From Chitinophaga pinensis (GTDB lineage: Bacteria > Bacteroidota > Bacteroidia > Chitinophagales > Chitinophagaceae), in NCBI GenBank assembly GCA_945872085.1, contig CAMBYG010000015.1, positions 1 to 33,692 of the forward strand: a DNA stretch of 33,692 nucleotides, in the 5' to 3' direction. Below are positions 8,540 to 18,197 of the stretch, piece after piece; within the stretch, counting starts at the first letter, position 1, and each line of letters opens with the position of its first letter. The notes under the pieces are model-generated. The model had not been told where the DNA came from and made no database searches. It saw nothing but the letters and a program-made list of their open reading frames with translations. Made by a program: the position numbers and the translations under genes.

Positions 8540-9925
8540 ATGGAATTAATACTTATTTTATTGATTGGCTTATTAGTAGGAAGCCTTATTGCTTTTCTGT
8601 ATTATAAACAAAAGAATGGTAATCATACAGCAGCTGAATATAAAGAACAAGAGATAAAATTGATTCAACTACAGTCACAATTAGATAGTAGTAAAACACT
8701 TTTTAGTGCTCAATTAAATGATAAAAGTATTCAGCTTGAGCAGTTCAAACAAGAAGTAACTGCATTGCAAAATTTATTAAATCAACAAGAGCGAAAATTA
8801 GCACAAACAGAAGCTACACAAACAATGCTTGCTCAAAATAATGAGCGTTATAAACAAGAACTAGAGCAATTGAATGAACGCTACCAAAAAGAATTTGAAT
8901 TAATTGCTAATAAAATATTAGAAACAAAAACAGAAAAATTTACAGCACTCAACAAAACCAATCTAAGAGAAATTTTAGATCCTCTTGGTAAATATATTGT
9001 AGAATTTAAAACTAAGATAGAAGAAGTATATAGCAATGAAAGTAAAGAACGTTTTTCTTTAGGTAATGAAGTGAAAAAGTTAGCCGAACTAAATATTAAA
9101 ATGAGTGAAGAAGCTAAGAATTTAACCAATGCATTAAAAGGGGAAGCAAAAACACAAGGCAGATGGGGAGAGATGATCTTAGAATCTATATTAGAAAAAT
9201 CTGGATTGGTAAAGGGTAGAGAATATTTCATGGAGCATCAATTATTAGATGCCCAAGGGAAACCACTAATTTCTGAGTCGGAAGGAAAAAAGATGCGACC
9301 AGATGCTGTAATAAAATACCCAGATGAAAGAAGCGTTATTATAGATTCAAAAGTTTCTTTAAATGCCTTTACACGCTACTTGGCGACTGATGATATAGAA
9401 GAGCAAAATAAAGAATTAAAAGCCCATGTAGATGCTATTAAAACCCATATTAGCACATTAAGTGAAAGAGGTTATGATGACTATCAATTGGCTTTAGACT
9501 TTGTAATGTTATTTGTTCCGTCAGAAGCAGCCTATGTAGCAGCACTCAAGGCAGAACCTGATTTGTGGAATTATGCCTATGATAAGCGAATATTGTTATT
9601 GAGTCCAACGAATTTAATCACTTCCCTAAAGCTTATTCATGATTTATGGAAACGTGAATATCAAAATAAGAACGCCTATGAAATAGCTGAAAGAGGCGCA
9701 AAACTACATGATAAATTTGTTGGTTTTATTGAAAATCTAGAACAAGTTGGGAGTTTCTTAGACAAAGCAAAAGAGCGATATACCGATGCACATAAACAAT
9801 TGACTACTGGTAATGACAATATTGTAAAACAAATTGCCACTATTCAAAAATTAGGTATTAAAAACAAAAAAACTATCCCGAATCATTTAATGAGTGATAC
9901 GGACTCAGAAACTGCGGTTCAATAG
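8540..9925 (+). CDS. rmuC: DNA recombination protein RmuC
   Basis: 461 aa. One N-terminal membrane helix (about 2-22), a long coiled coil (about 33-135), then the RmuC domain (about 145-430). The family signature KTQGRWGEMILESILEKSGL is at 204-223. The putative PD-(D/E)xK nuclease core is visible as RPD (D255) followed by IIDSKVSL (D269, K271). RmuC limits DNA inversions at short inverted repeats in E. coli and has been linked to genome defence, but its biochemical role is not settled. The gene seems to be transcribed alone, from a TACCTTTG box, and an AT-rich spacer of 89 bp separates it from ddl. Confidence 0.93.
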   Translation: MELILILLIGLLVGSLIAFLYYKQKNGNHTAAEYKEQEIKLIQLQSQLDSSKTLFSAQLNDKSIQLEQFKQEVTALQNLLNQQERKLAQTEATQTMLAQNNERYKQELEQLNERYQKEFELIANKILETKTEKFTALNKTNLREILDPLGKYIVEFKTKIEEVYSNESKERFSLGNEVKKLAELNIKMSEEAKNLTNALKGEAKTQGRWGEMILESILEKSGLVKGREYFMEHQLLDAQGKPLISESEGKKMRPDAVIKYPDERSVIIDSKVSLNAFTRYLATDDIEEQNKELKAHVDAIKTHISTLSERGYDDYQLALDFVMLFVPSEAAYVAALKAEPDLWNYAYDKRILLLSPTNLITSLKLIHDLWKREYQNKNAYEIAERGAKLHDKFVGFIENLEQVGSFLDKAKERYTDAHKQLTTGNDNIVKQIATIQKLGIKNKKTIPNHLMSDTDSETAVQ

Positions 9926-9947
9926 TCAAAATTCAATTTTAAATATG

Positions 9948-9967
9948 ATTGAATTCAATTATCTTTG
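9948..9967 (+). promoter_or_regulatory. Candidate ddl promoter box with abutting palindrome
   Basis: TATCTTTG at 9960-9967 fits TAnnTTTG. It is preceded directly by the 12-bp perfect palindrome ATTGAATTCAAT (9948-9959). AATTCAATT also occurs at 9930-9938 and 9952-9960, 22 bp apart. The palindrome could be an operator, although AT-rich sequence yields such matches by chance. Confidence 0.4.
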
Positions 9968-10014
9968 GTAATACATTCTCTCAAGAAAAATCTTTTATAA
10001 TTTAAACTACCTTA

Positions 10015-11013
10015 ATGAAAAAAAATATTGCACTTTTAGCTGGCGGATATTCAGGAGAATATGAAATATCTATTAAAACAGCGGTTACCATTGCTTCTAA
10101 TTTAGATGCAAATTTATACAGTGTATATAAAATAATCGTTACCAAAGATTCTTGGCTTTATACGTCTACTGATGGGCAAGAAATAATAATTGATAAGAAT
10201 GATTTCACTTTATTAGTTAATAAGGAGAAAATAAAATTTGATGCTGTTTTTATAGCCATTCATGGTACTCCAGGAGAAGATGGTAAAATACAAGGATACT
10301 TAGATATGTTAGCAATACCATACACTACATGTAGTGCCATTGTTTCTGCCGTAACTTTTAACAAAAGTTATTGCAATAAGGTAGTTAAAGCGTTGGATAA
10401 AGTGGCCATTGCAAATTCTGTACATCTAATAAAAGGCAATCGTTTTTCTGTAGGCACCATTTTAGAACAATTAAAATTACCCGTATTTGTTAAGCCAAAT
10501 GAATGTGGTTCAAGTATCGGAATTAGCAAAGTGAAAACGGTAGAGCAATTATTACCTGCCATTGATAAGGCCTTTAGCGAAGATAATCAAGTTTTGATTG
10601 AAGAATTTATTGCTGGTAGAGAACTGACAATTGGCGTGTATATGATAAATAATGATTTGAGGGTATTGCCAGCTACTGAAATTAAAAGTCAGAACGAATT
10701 TTTTGATTACGAAGCCAAATATACAACAGGAAAAACTAATGAAATTACTCCTGCTCTAATACCCGATGATGTTAAAAATCAATTAGAGCGCAAAGCGATG
10801 CAGGTATATCAACACCTCAATTGCAGAGGAGTAGTTAGAATGGACTTCATTCTTCAAGATAAAACAAATCAACTTTATTTCTTAGAAGTAAATACGATGC
10901 CAGGACAAAGCGAAAATAGTATCATTCCTCAACAAGTTAGAGCAGCGGGTTTGGATTTAGGTAAGTTTTATAGCGACCTTATTGAAGATTGCATAACTAA
11001 TAATAAATATTAA
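10015..11013 (+). CDS. ddl: D-alanine--D-alanine ligase
   Basis: 332 aa ATP-grasp enzyme joining two D-Ala for peptidoglycan precursors in the cytoplasm. Visible motifs: GGYSGEYEIS (10-19) with E15 matching the conserved Glu, AIHGTPGEDG (81-90), NECGSSIGISKVKT (162-175), FIAGRELTIG (198-207), and RMDF with FLEVNTMPGQ (275-278, 289-298) for metal binding. Y232 in DYEAKY is the tyrosine that marks D-Ala-D-Ala rather than D-Ala-D-lactate ligases, so vancomycin-type resistance is not suggested. The downstream PASTA-protein gene follows after 4 bp, so the two are cotranscribed; both relate to the cell wall. Confidence 0.95.
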   Translation: MKKNIALLAGGYSGEYEISIKTAVTIASNLDANLYSVYKIIVTKDSWLYTSTDGQEIIIDKNDFTLLVNKEKIKFDAVFIAIHGTPGEDGKIQGYLDMLAIPYTTCSAIVSAVTFNKSYCNKVVKALDKVAIANSVHLIKGNRFSVGTILEQLKLPVFVKPNECGSSIGISKVKTVEQLLPAIDKAFSEDNQVLIEEFIAGRELTIGVYMINNDLRVLPATEIKSQNEFFDYEAKYTTGKTNEITPALIPDDVKNQLERKAMQVYQHLNCRGVVRMDFILQDKTNQLYFLEVNTMPGQSENSIIPQQVRAAGLDLGKFYSDLIEDCITNNKY

Positions 11014-11017
11014 GAAC

Positions 11018-11836
11018 ATGAATGAATCATTTACTTCGAAATTTAGATTTCATTTACTAGTAATATTTGGAATTTGCATAGTACTTTATTTCTTGTTTTT
11101 TTTAAGCATTGGTTTTTTTACGCATCATGGTGAAGAACTACCCGTAATGAATGTAACCAATAAAAGTGCGAAAGATGCAATTACCACTTTAGAGAAAGCA
11201 GGATTTGATGTAGAAGTAGATTCGTCTTATGAAGCCGATAAACCAGCATTGTTGGTTTTGTCGCAGTTTCCTAAAGAGCACTCCATTGTGAAATATGGAA
11301 GAACTATTTTTATAACCGTAAACAAAACACAAGCACCTATAGTACCCATGCCTAATTTGGTTAATTTATCCTACTCCAGCGCATGTTTAATTTTGAAGAG
11401 TAATCGTCTCTTATTGCAAGATACCATACTTAAACCTAATGCATTAAAAGGCGCTATATTGGAGCAGTTGTATAATGGACAAGCTATTCGCCCAGGTCAA
11501 ATGATACAGCAAGGCAGTAAAATTACACTATATGTAGGTGCAGGTTTTGGAGGAGAGCAATTTGAAGTTCCCGATTTAATTTCATTGCAATATTCAGAGG
11601 CTCTAGCTTTGTTAAGTACCTCTGGATTGCAATATTCAATAGATTGGAGTACTGATATTACCGATTCTACAACGGCTATTGTATATGATCAATTTCCCAA
11701 AACACTAAATGAATTAGGAGCCGCTAATATGATTGGCGAAGGGGCTATTATGCAAATTAAAGTAAAACAAAACCCTACTTTGCAAGAAATGCAATACAAT
11801 AAAATAGCTACTCCAAGCGTTGAAGTAAATCAATAA
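11018..11836 (+). CDS. Membrane-anchored protein with three PASTA domains
   Basis: 272 aa. A short cytoplasmic tail (about 1-10), one membrane helix (about 11-33), then three extracytoplasmic PASTA modules at about 40-103, 108-175 and 182-251. Each shows the module pattern of an N-terminal valine/proline strand, a helix (AKDAITTLEKAGFDV; SSACLILKSNRLLL; YSEALALLSTSGLQY) and a closing strand (ITLYVGAG; MQIKVKQ). There is no kinase or transpeptidase domain, unlike PASTA proteins in Gram-positives. PASTA modules bind peptidoglycan stem peptides in some proteins. The position 4 bp behind ddl fits a wall-related job, which is an inference. Confidence 0.85.
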   Translation: MNESFTSKFRFHLLVIFGICIVLYFLFFLSIGFFTHHGEELPVMNVTNKSAKDAITTLEKAGFDVEVDSSYEADKPALLVLSQFPKEHSIVKYGRTIFITVNKTQAPIVPMPNLVNLSYSSACLILKSNRLLLQDTILKPNALKGAILEQLYNGQAIRPGQMIQQGSKITLYVGAGFGGEQFEVPDLISLQYSEALALLSTSGLQYSIDWSTDITDSTTAIVYDQFPKTLNELGAANMIGEGAIMQIKVKQNPTLQEMQYNKIATPSVEVNQ

Positions 11837-11843
11837 AAACACA

Positions 11844-13679
11844 ATGAACAAATTTATCTTATTATTTATAGCTACTTTCATTTTTGTTTCTAATATATAT
11901 GCACAAGAGTCGGTAGCAACCTTTTATAGAATAAATGATAAAATAAATATAGATAAAGCCGCATATTCCAAAACAACGGCGCTTTCATTGCCTTTTTTTG
12001 AGGATTTCACCAATTATGAAACCTATCCCAATCCTTTAAAATGGAAAGACGCTTTGGTTTATATTAATAATACCTTTCCAATAAATCCTATTAGTAGAGG
12101 TGTAGCTACTTTTGATGGTTTGAATGCCTATGGTGTTCCCTATGATTCTGTTAATAAATATGCATCAATTTATGCAGATTCTCTAACGGCTCAGCCTATA
12201 GATTTAAGTAATTACTTGCCAAATGATAGTATTTATTTAAGTTTTTATTATCAACCGGGTGGTAATGGATTTGAGCCTGATTTGAATGATTCTTTAATGC
12301 TTTTTTTCAAATTAAGTAACGGCTTATGGAATAAAGTTTGGTCAAAAGAAGGTGCAAGTTCTACTGATTTTAAACAAGTATTACTTCCAATTACTAATCC
12401 CATTTATTTAACTAGTAATTTCCAATTTCGATTTATCAATAAGGTAACTATGTTGACTAATGATGACCATTGGAATTTAGATTACATAAAAATTAATAGC
12501 AGTAGATCTCAATCAGATACTTTAATCAACGATTTAGCTTTTGCAAAAAATCCCGATTTTCTGTTGAGTGATTATATCCATATGCCTTATAATCAATTTC
12601 AGGCGGCTATTAATTCTAATTGGCTTTCTGAACATAAAGTATACCTCAGAAATAACACTTTAAATACCATTACTAATTCATTTAATTATACGGCAAAAGA
12701 ATTAAGTACCGGTTTGGTTTTTGCTGGTTTTAGTAATTTCACTACGAGTATACCTACGAATACCACGGCTAATTTAGCGCTCCTCACATACACACCTACA
12801 TACACAGCAGCTGCTAATCAGGATAAAGTAGTATTTGAACAAACCTATTATACCGCTCCCATTGCAAATCAAAATACGATTAATGATACGGTAGTTACGA
12901 AACAGGTTTTTGACAATTATTTAGCCTATGACGATGGATCGGCAGAGAAAAGTTATTATTTAAATTTATTCAACACCTTACCTGGAAAAATTGCTGTTGA
13001 GCATCAATTGTATACTAAAGATACCCTTAGAGGAATTGCTATTCAATTTGGTCGTCAAATTCCTACCAATGCAAATAAGTATTTTTCCATAGCCATTATG
13101 AAAACCTTAGCGGGTATTAATGGTGCTGTAAAAGATTCTATTATTTATAAAGAAGATTTTTTCTTTCCTCGATTTAGAGATAGTATTAATGGTTTTTGGA
13201 TGTATACCTTTTCAAGTCCGGTTATTTTGCCTGTAGGTTCATTTTACATAAGCACTATTCAACCCGCATTAAGCGGAAGCGATAGTCTTTATTTTGGATT
13301 AGACGCCAATAGAACGCTAGCCAATCATCAGTATTATAATGTTTTAAATTCTTGGCAATCTTCTCAAATTGATGGTGCGCTGATGATCCGACCATTACTA
13401 GGCAAAGCAATAGCAACTGCATCTGTTGCAACACCTCAACCTTCTAATTTTTCTATAAGTATCAGCCCCAATCCAGCACATGATTATATTTCCATTCAAT
13501 CCGATTATAATAATACGATAATGGAAATTTATGCTATGCATGGAACCTTATTATATACAACAACATTAGAGGGTTCCAATTCAATTATACCAATACCTAC
13601 CTTTCAACCTGGTATGTACTTTGTGCGTTGTAATAATGGAAGAAATTGGTCTAACTTTACAAAACTAATTATTGAATAA
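11844..13679 (+). CDS. Secreted protein with T9SS type A sorting domain
   Basis: 611 aa. A signal peptide (about 1-20, ending IYAQ) is followed by a long beta-rich body with no enzyme motif that I recognise; an early segment, LSLPFFEDFTNYETYPNPLKW, resembles the beginning of large Bacteroidota surface proteins. The last 75 residues carry the type A signal: FSISISPNPAHDYISIQ (about 538-554), a YAMHGTLLYTT strand, FQPGMYFVR (about 590-598) and a basic-hydrophobic end KLIIE. This signal directs passage through the T9SS outer membrane channel with later cleavage and attachment to surface lipid. It is 7 bp behind the PASTA gene. The T9SS channel and motor genes are not in the window. Confidence 0.85.
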   Translation: MNKFILLFIATFIFVSNIYAQESVATFYRINDKINIDKAAYSKTTALSLPFFEDFTNYETYPNPLKWKDALVYINNTFPINPISRGVATFDGLNAYGVPYDSVNKYASIYADSLTAQPIDLSNYLPNDSIYLSFYYQPGGNGFEPDLNDSLMLFFKLSNGLWNKVWSKEGASSTDFKQVLLPITNPIYLTSNFQFRFINKVTMLTNDDHWNLDYIKINSSRSQSDTLINDLAFAKNPDFLLSDYIHMPYNQFQAAINSNWLSEHKVYLRNNTLNTITNSFNYTAKELSTGLVFAGFSNFTTSIPTNTTANLALLTYTPTYTAAANQDKVVFEQTYYTAPIANQNTINDTVVTKQVFDNYLAYDDGSAEKSYYLNLFNTLPGKIAVEHQLYTKDTLRGIAIQFGRQIPTNANKYFSIAIMKTLAGINGAVKDSIIYKEDFFFPRFRDSINGFWMYTFSSPVILPVGSFYISTIQPALSGSDSLYFGLDANRTLANHQYYNVLNSWQSSQIDGALMIRPLLGKAIATASVATPQPSNFSISISPNPAHDYISIQSDYNNTIMEIYAMHGTLLYTTTLEGSNSIIPIPTFQPGMYFVRCNNGRNWSNFTKLIIE

Positions 13680-13680
13680 T

Positions 13681-13986
13681 ATGAAAACTATTAGCGCTTT
13701 AGAACTAAAAAATCGTTTGGATAACGGCGATGAACTTTATATTTTAGATGTAAGAGAACCCCATGAATTTGCTGAAAATAATATGGGTGGCGTTTTGTTA
13801 CCCTTAGGAAAAATTGCTCAATTAGAGATTGATGATATTGAAGATTGGAGAAATAAAGAAGTAATTGTGCATTGCCGATCGGGTATGAGGAGTATGCAAG
13901 CGTGTATGATGCTCGAGTCTGCTGGTTTTTCTGATTTAAGTAATCTAGAAGGCGGTATTATTGCTTGGGATGCTCTTCCTAAATAA
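13681..13986 (+). CDS. Single-domain rhodanese-like protein
   Basis: 101 aa from the ATG at 13681; an in-frame TTG at 13672 lies inside the end of the previous gene and is less likely. The rhodanese fold shows YILDVREPHEF (20-30), the active-site loop VHCRSGMRS (63-71) with nucleophile C65, and the ending LEGGIIAWD. It is a single-domain form of about 100 residues, cytoplasmic, typical of sulfur-transfer proteins, and the sulfur acceptor is unknown. It sits 1 bp after the stop of the T9SS protein. Confidence 0.88.
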   Translation: MKTISALELKNRLDNGDELYILDVREPHEFAENNMGGVLLPLGKIAQLEIDDIEDWRNKEVIVHCRSGMRSMQACMMLESAGFSDLSNLEGGIIAWDALPK

Positions 13987-13992
13987 AAAAGC

Positions 13993-14568
13993 ATGCAAGA
14001 TATTGAACCATTTTATAATTGGCGCCATATATACGTAGCCAATGAAGATGAGCATTCTCCCTTTTGGGGGCATGCCAATAGTGAATTTCAATACTCCAAT
14101 ACAATCTATAATTATTATATCCATCCGCAGTGGGATAGTTTTGGATCTACTACTTTATACGTAAAAGCCCTTTTTGTTGATTATGAACAAAACATCGCCA
14201 TTCTAGAATTTATTGGAGAATGGAATGATGCCATTGAGAATGATTGCATGTTGCTGAAACGAGACTTAATTGACTGTCTTCTTCAAAAAGGGATCTATAA
14301 ATTTATCTTGATTACTGAAAATGTACTCAATTTTCATTCGAGCGATGATAGTTATTACGAGGAATGGTATCAAGATATAGAGGAAGAGGGTGGTTGGATC
14401 CTATTTTTAAACATGCCAGCTGCTACGAAAGCAGAATTTATGCAAATCTCCATACATCGCTATGCCTTTTTTATGGATATTGAACAATGGCGGACTCTTC
14501 AGCCCCTAATTTTGATGAATTTTATCGAACAGAAATTATTGAGAATTCAACAAAATACGGAGGAATAA
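13993..14568 (+). CDS. Unrecognised acidic protein of about 190 residues
   Basis: 191 aa; I do not recognise a domain. It has no signal peptide or membrane helix and is rich in Trp, Tyr, Asp and Glu, with a predicted alternation of strands and helices: YVKALFVDYEQNIAILEFIGEW looks like two beta strands, then a helix around LLKRDLIDCLLQKGIYKFILITENVLNF, and a strongly acidic EEWYQDIEEEGG loop near 136-147. Base composition and codon use look like its neighbours. It is 6 bp behind the rhodanese gene, so it is probably cotranscribed, and is followed by 103 bp of A/T-rich spacer. The function is unknown. Confidence 0.75.
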   Translation: MQDIEPFYNWRHIYVANEDEHSPFWGHANSEFQYSNTIYNYYIHPQWDSFGSTTLYVKALFVDYEQNIAILEFIGEWNDAIENDCMLLKRDLIDCLLQKGIYKFILITENVLNFHSSDDSYYEEWYQDIEEEGGWILFLNMPAATKAEFMQISIHRYAFFMDIEQWRTLQPLILMNFIEQKLLRIQQNTEE

Positions 14569-14618
14569 TTTACAAATATGATTTTTGTTAGTTTCTGACT
14601 AAAGAAAGCAACAACTAC

Positions 14619-14649
14619 TTGATAATTATGTTATCATATTGTAATTTTA
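14619..14649 (+). promoter_or_regulatory. Candidate promoter for sdhCAB
   Basis: TTG at 14619-14621, a 20-bp spacer, and TAATTTTA at 14642-14649 (one mismatch to TAnnTTTG). It lies 22 nt before the sdhC ATG, and is the best -33/-7 pair in this spacer. Confidence 0.45.
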
Positions 14650-14671
14650 TAACCTAAAATAATTACTAATT

Positions 14672-15355
14672 ATGAATTGGAACACTCTTTTCTCAAGTTC
14701 AATTGGGAAAAAATTACAAATGGGATTAACAGGAATTTTCTTAATTCTATTTCTATTAGTGCATTGCTATATCAATGCTCAAATCTTTTGGAATGATGGC
14801 GGACAGAAATTTAATGAAGCTGCTCATTTCATGGCTAATAATCCATTGATTAGAATCTCTGAATTAGGTTTGTTTGCCTTTTTAATACTGCATACTGTAC
14901 AAGGATTGAGTTTGTATTTCAAAAACAAATCTAAACGTACGCAATCTTATAAGGTAAGCGCAGGAAATGCTACTAGCAAATGGTATAGTCGTTCTATGGC
15001 CATACTAGGTACTTTAATCTTATTATTCTTGGTTATGCACTTAAATCATTTTTGGGTGCCGTCAAGAATTACGGGTTTAGAAACGTATACATTCAATGGT
15101 GTTGAATACCATAATTTATATGCTAAAATGCAATTGCAATTTAAAGATGCTATGGTGGTAACTATTTACACTTTAGGCTGTATATCCCTTGCATGGCATT
15201 TAATGCACGGATTTTATAGTGCATTCCAAACTTTAGGATTAGCTTCATTTAAATATAAGTCGCTCATAAAAACTGTTGGAATCGCATTTTCTGTTTTAAT
15301 TCCATTGCTTTTTGCAGCTATGCCAATTGCATTTTTCCTTGATTTAATTAAATAA
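14672..15355 (+). CDS. sdhC: Succinate dehydrogenase cytochrome b subunit
   Basis: 227 aa with five membrane helices (about 17-39, 62-82, 106-125, 160-182, 202-223). This is the single-subunit, fused-type anchor of the b558 group found in Bacteroidota, which replaces SdhC plus SdhD. Candidate haem axial ligands, one per helix, are H31, H74, H123 and H176 (or H179), consistent with a dihaem subunit that passes electrons from the iron-sulfur protein to menaquinone in the inner membrane. The start SSSIGKKLQMGLTGIFL is typical. It leads the sdhCAB operon, with the flavoprotein 18 bp downstream. Confidence 0.93.
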   Translation: MNWNTLFSSSIGKKLQMGLTGIFLILFLLVHCYINAQIFWNDGGQKFNEAAHFMANNPLIRISELGLFAFLILHTVQGLSLYFKNKSKRTQSYKVSAGNATSKWYSRSMAILGTLILLFLVMHLNHFWVPSRITGLETYTFNGVEYHNLYAKMQLQFKDAMVVTIYTLGCISLAWHLMHGFYSAFQTLGLASFKYKSLIKTVGIAFSVLIPLLFAAMPIAFFLDLIK

Positions 15356-15373
15356 TAAAGTAATTTTTATCAT

Positions 15374-17353
15374 ATGTCAATTAATTCTAAAATACCTGCT
15401 GGTTCTATCCAAGATAAATGGACTACCTACAAGTCAACTTGTAAACTTGTAAATCCAGCAAACAAACGTAAAATTGAAATTATTGTAGTTGGTACTGGTC
15501 TTGCTGGTGCTTCTGCTGCTGCCTCTCTTGGTGAGTTGGGCTACAAAGTAAAAGCATTTTGTTTTCAAGATAGTCCACGTCGTGCACACTCTATTGCTGC
15601 ACAAGGCGGTATAAATGCAGCTAAAAACTATCAAAATGATGGCGATAGCGTATACAGATTATTTTATGATACTATCAAAGGTGGAGATTATCGTGCAAGA
15701 GAAGCTAATGTTTATCGTTTGGCAGAAGTAAGCTCAAATATTATTGATCAATGCGTAGCGCAAGGTGTTCCTTTTGCTCGTGAATATGGTGGCTTGTTAA
15801 GCAATCGTTCTTTTGGTGGTACGCAAGTACAACGTACTTTTTATGCTGCTGGCCAAACAGGTCAACAATTATTAATTGGTGCTTATCAATCTCTTGAGCG
15901 TCAAGTTGCCTTGGGTAATGTAGAAATGTATGCTCGTCACGAGATGCAAGAATTAGTAACTATCGATGGAAAAGCTAGAGGTATCATTGCAAAAAATTTA
16001 GTTACAGGAGCCTTAGAAAGACATAGTGCACATGCGGTATTAATCTGTTCTGGTGGTTATGGTAATGTATTCTATTTATCTACCAATGCTATGGGTAGTA
16101 ATGTAACTGCAGCTTGGAAAGCACATAAAAGCGGTGCATATTTTGGCAATCCTTGCTTTACTCAAATACACCCTACTTGTATCCCTGTAAGTGGCGACCA
16201 CCAATCTAAACTAACCTTAATGTCGGAATCATTAAGAAATGATGGTAGAATTTGGGTGCCTAAAAAACAAGGTGATACTAGAAGTCCAAATGAAATTCCA
16301 GAAGAAGAAAGAGATTACTATTTAGAAAGAAGATATCCTGCGTTTGGTAATTTAGTACCAAGAGATGTAGCTAGTAGAGCAGCTAAAGAACGTTGCGATG
16401 CTGGTTATGGCGTTGGTGCTTCTAAAATGGCTGTATATTTAGACTTCAAGTACAATATCATGCATAAGTATGGTAAAGCAGAAGCTACTAAACAAGGTAT
16501 AGCTCACCCAGATGATGCTACATTATATGCACTTGGTAAAGAAGTAATTAAAGCACAATATGGTAATCTTTTTGAAATGTATGAAAAGATTACAGGCGAA
16601 AATCCATATGAAGTGCCAATGCGTATTTATCCAGCAGTACACTACACTATGGGTGGACTATGGGTAGATTATGAATTAATGACTACAATTCCTGGTTTGT
16701 ATGCTTTAGGCGAAGCTAATTTCTCTGATCATGGCGCTAATCGTCTTGGTGCATCTGCTTTGATGCAAGGTTTAGCGGATGGTTATTTTGTTATTCCATA
16801 CACTATCGGTAATTACCTAGCAGACGAAATTAGAACAGGTGCTATTGCTACCGATCATGCTGCTTTTGTGCAGGCTGAACAAAATGTTCAATCTAGAATG
16901 GAGAAATTATTGAACATTAAAGGAGCTGAAACAGTTGAATCTTTCCACAAACGTTTAGGAAAAATAATGTGGGATAAATGTGGTATGGCTAGAAATGAAA
17001 AAGGATTAAAAGAAGCCATAGCAGAAATTCAACAGTTGAAAAAAGAATTCTGGTCAAATGTTCGCATTCCTGGATCTATCAATGAGTTCAATACAGAATT
17101 AGATAAAGCGGGTAGAGTAGCAGATTTTATTGAATTAGGTGAGTTGATGTGTGTAGATGCATTAAACAGAAATGAAAGCTGTGGAGGTCACTTTAGAGAA
17201 GAATTCCAAACTGAAGAAGGGGAAGCACTTCGCCAAGACGATCAATATAACTATGTAGCTACATGGGAATATAAAGGCGATAGTCAATTCGAATTGCATA
17301 AAGAAGATTTAAACTACGAAATTGTTCACCCTAGCCAACGCTCTTATAAATAA
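15374..17353 (+). CDS. sdhA: Succinate dehydrogenase/fumarate reductase flavoprotein subunit
   Basis: 659 aa. The FAD dinucleotide motif is VVGTGLAG at 38-45, and H72 in [15 protein letters not shown] (69-83) is the histidine to which FAD is covalently bound. HPTCIP near 274-279 and the [24 protein letters not shown] segment (capping and FAD-binding domains) are further signatures. The N-terminal [11 protein letters not shown] extension marks the Bacteroidota/Epsilonproteobacteria-like group, longer than the mitochondrial type. It oxidises succinate to fumarate (or reverses it) on the cytoplasmic side. It is the second gene of sdhCAB, 17 bp before sdhB. Confidence 0.96.
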   Translation: MSINSKIPAGSIQDKWTTYKSTCKLVNPANKRKIEIIVVGTGLAGASAAASLGELGYKVKAFCFQDSPRRAHSIAAQGGINAAKNYQNDGDSVYRLFYDTIKGGDYRAREANVYRLAEVSSNIIDQCVAQGVPFAREYGGLLSNRSFGGTQVQRTFYAAGQTGQQLLIGAYQSLERQVALGNVEMYARHEMQELVTIDGKARGIIAKNLVTGALERHSAHAVLICSGGYGNVFYLSTNAMGSNVTAAWKAHKSGAYFGNPCFTQIHPTCIPVSGDHQSKLTLMSESLRNDGRIWVPKKQGDTRSPNEIPEEERDYYLERRYPAFGNLVPRDVASRAAKERCDAGYGVGASKMAVYLDFKYNIMHKYGKAEATKQGIAHPDDATLYALGKEVIKAQYGNLFEMYEKITGENPYEVPMRIYPAVHYTMGGLWVDYELMTTIPGLYALGEANFSDHGANRLGASALMQGLADGYFVIPYTIGNYLADEIRTGAIATDHAAFVQAEQNVQSRMEKLLNIKGAETVESFHKRLGKIMWDKCGMARNEKGLKEAIAEIQQLKKEFWSNVRIPGSINEFNTELDKAGRVADFIELGELMCVDALNRNESCGGHFREEFQTEEGEALRQDDQYNYVATWEYKGDSQFELHKEDLNYEIVHPSQRSYK

Positions 17354-17370
17354 TTAATACTTTTCTAATT

Positions 17371-18135
17371 ATGGAACATTATACTATGAATTTAACGCTA
17401 AAAGTTTGGCGTCAAAAAAATAACAACGAAAAAGGTTCTTTTGAAACATACCAAGTAAAAGGAATTTCATCAGAAATGTCTTTCCTCGAAATGATAGATG
17501 TTTTAAATGAGCAATTAATTGTAGAAGGAAAAGAACCTATTGCTTTCGACCACGATTGTAGAGAAGGTATTTGCGGCATGTGCTCTATGCACATTGATGG
17601 TAGAGCGCATGGCCCTTGGGCACAAACCACTACTTGTCAATTACACATGCGTCAATACAAAGATGGTGATACCATCGTTATTGAACCATGGAGAGCAGCA
17701 GCATTTCCGGTAATCAAAGACTTAGCTGTAGATCGTTCTTCTTTTGATAGAATTATACAAGCAGGTGGATATGTATCTATCAATACTGGTAATGCACAAG
17801 ATGCAAACTCTTTACCTATTGAAAAACAAAAAGCAGATGATTCATTCGCAGCAGCTGCTTGTATTGGATGTGGTGCATGCGTAGCGGCTTGTCCAAATGC
17901 ATCTGCAATGCTTTTTGTATCGGCTAAAGTATCTCATCTCGCTTTATTACCACAAGGTGCGCCAGAGCGTAAAGAAAGAGCATTAAATATGGTTGCTCAA
18001 ATGGATAAAGAAGGTTTTGGAAGCTGTACCAATATTGGTGCTTGCGAAGCGGAATGTCCTAAAGGAATATCATTAGAAAACATCGCTCGATTGAACAGAG
18101 AATATATCGGTGCTATGTTTGCAGGAGATAAATAA
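17371..18135 (+). CDS. sdhB: Succinate dehydrogenase iron-sulfur subunit
   Basis: 254 aa. The plant-type [2Fe-2S] site is C63, C68, C71 with C89; the two ferredoxin-like sites are [12 protein letters not shown] (C164, C167, C170, C174) and [12 protein letters not shown] (C219, C225, C229), which form the [4Fe-4S] and [3Fe-4S] clusters. It carries electrons from FAD in SdhA to the haem subunit SdhC. The first ATG at 17371 is used here, although an in-frame ATG six codons on (MNLTLKVWR) would also give a full domain. It is the last gene in the operon and is followed by a clear terminator. Confidence 0.96.
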   Translation: MEHYTMNLTLKVWRQKNNNEKGSFETYQVKGISSEMSFLEMIDVLNEQLIVEGKEPIAFDHDCREGICGMCSMHIDGRAHGPWAQTTTCQLHMRQYKDGDTIVIEPWRAAAFPVIKDLAVDRSSFDRIIQAGGYVSINTGNAQDANSLPIEKQKADDSFAAAACIGCGACVAACPNASAMLFVSAKVSHLALLPQGAPERKERALNMVAQMDKEGFGSCTNIGACEAECPKGISLENIARLNREYIGAMFAGDK

Positions 18136-18154
18136 AATTTAATTTTAAATCAAT

Positions 18155-18184
18155 AAATAGACGCTTTAGGGCGTCTATTTTTTT
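18155..18184 (+). terminator. Rho-independent terminator of sdhCAB
   Basis: 10-bp perfect stem AAATAGACGC/GCGTCTATTT (18155-18164 with 18171-18180), loop TTTAGG, then a T run. Confidence 0.9.
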
Positions 18185-18197
18185 AGTAATTTGTAGT

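Noticed and set aside
10015-11013. D-Ala-D-Lac ligase (vancomycin resistance type)
   Set aside because: Y232 in the DYEAKY motif is the residue of D-Ala-D-Ala ligases; no vanH or vanX neighbours are present.
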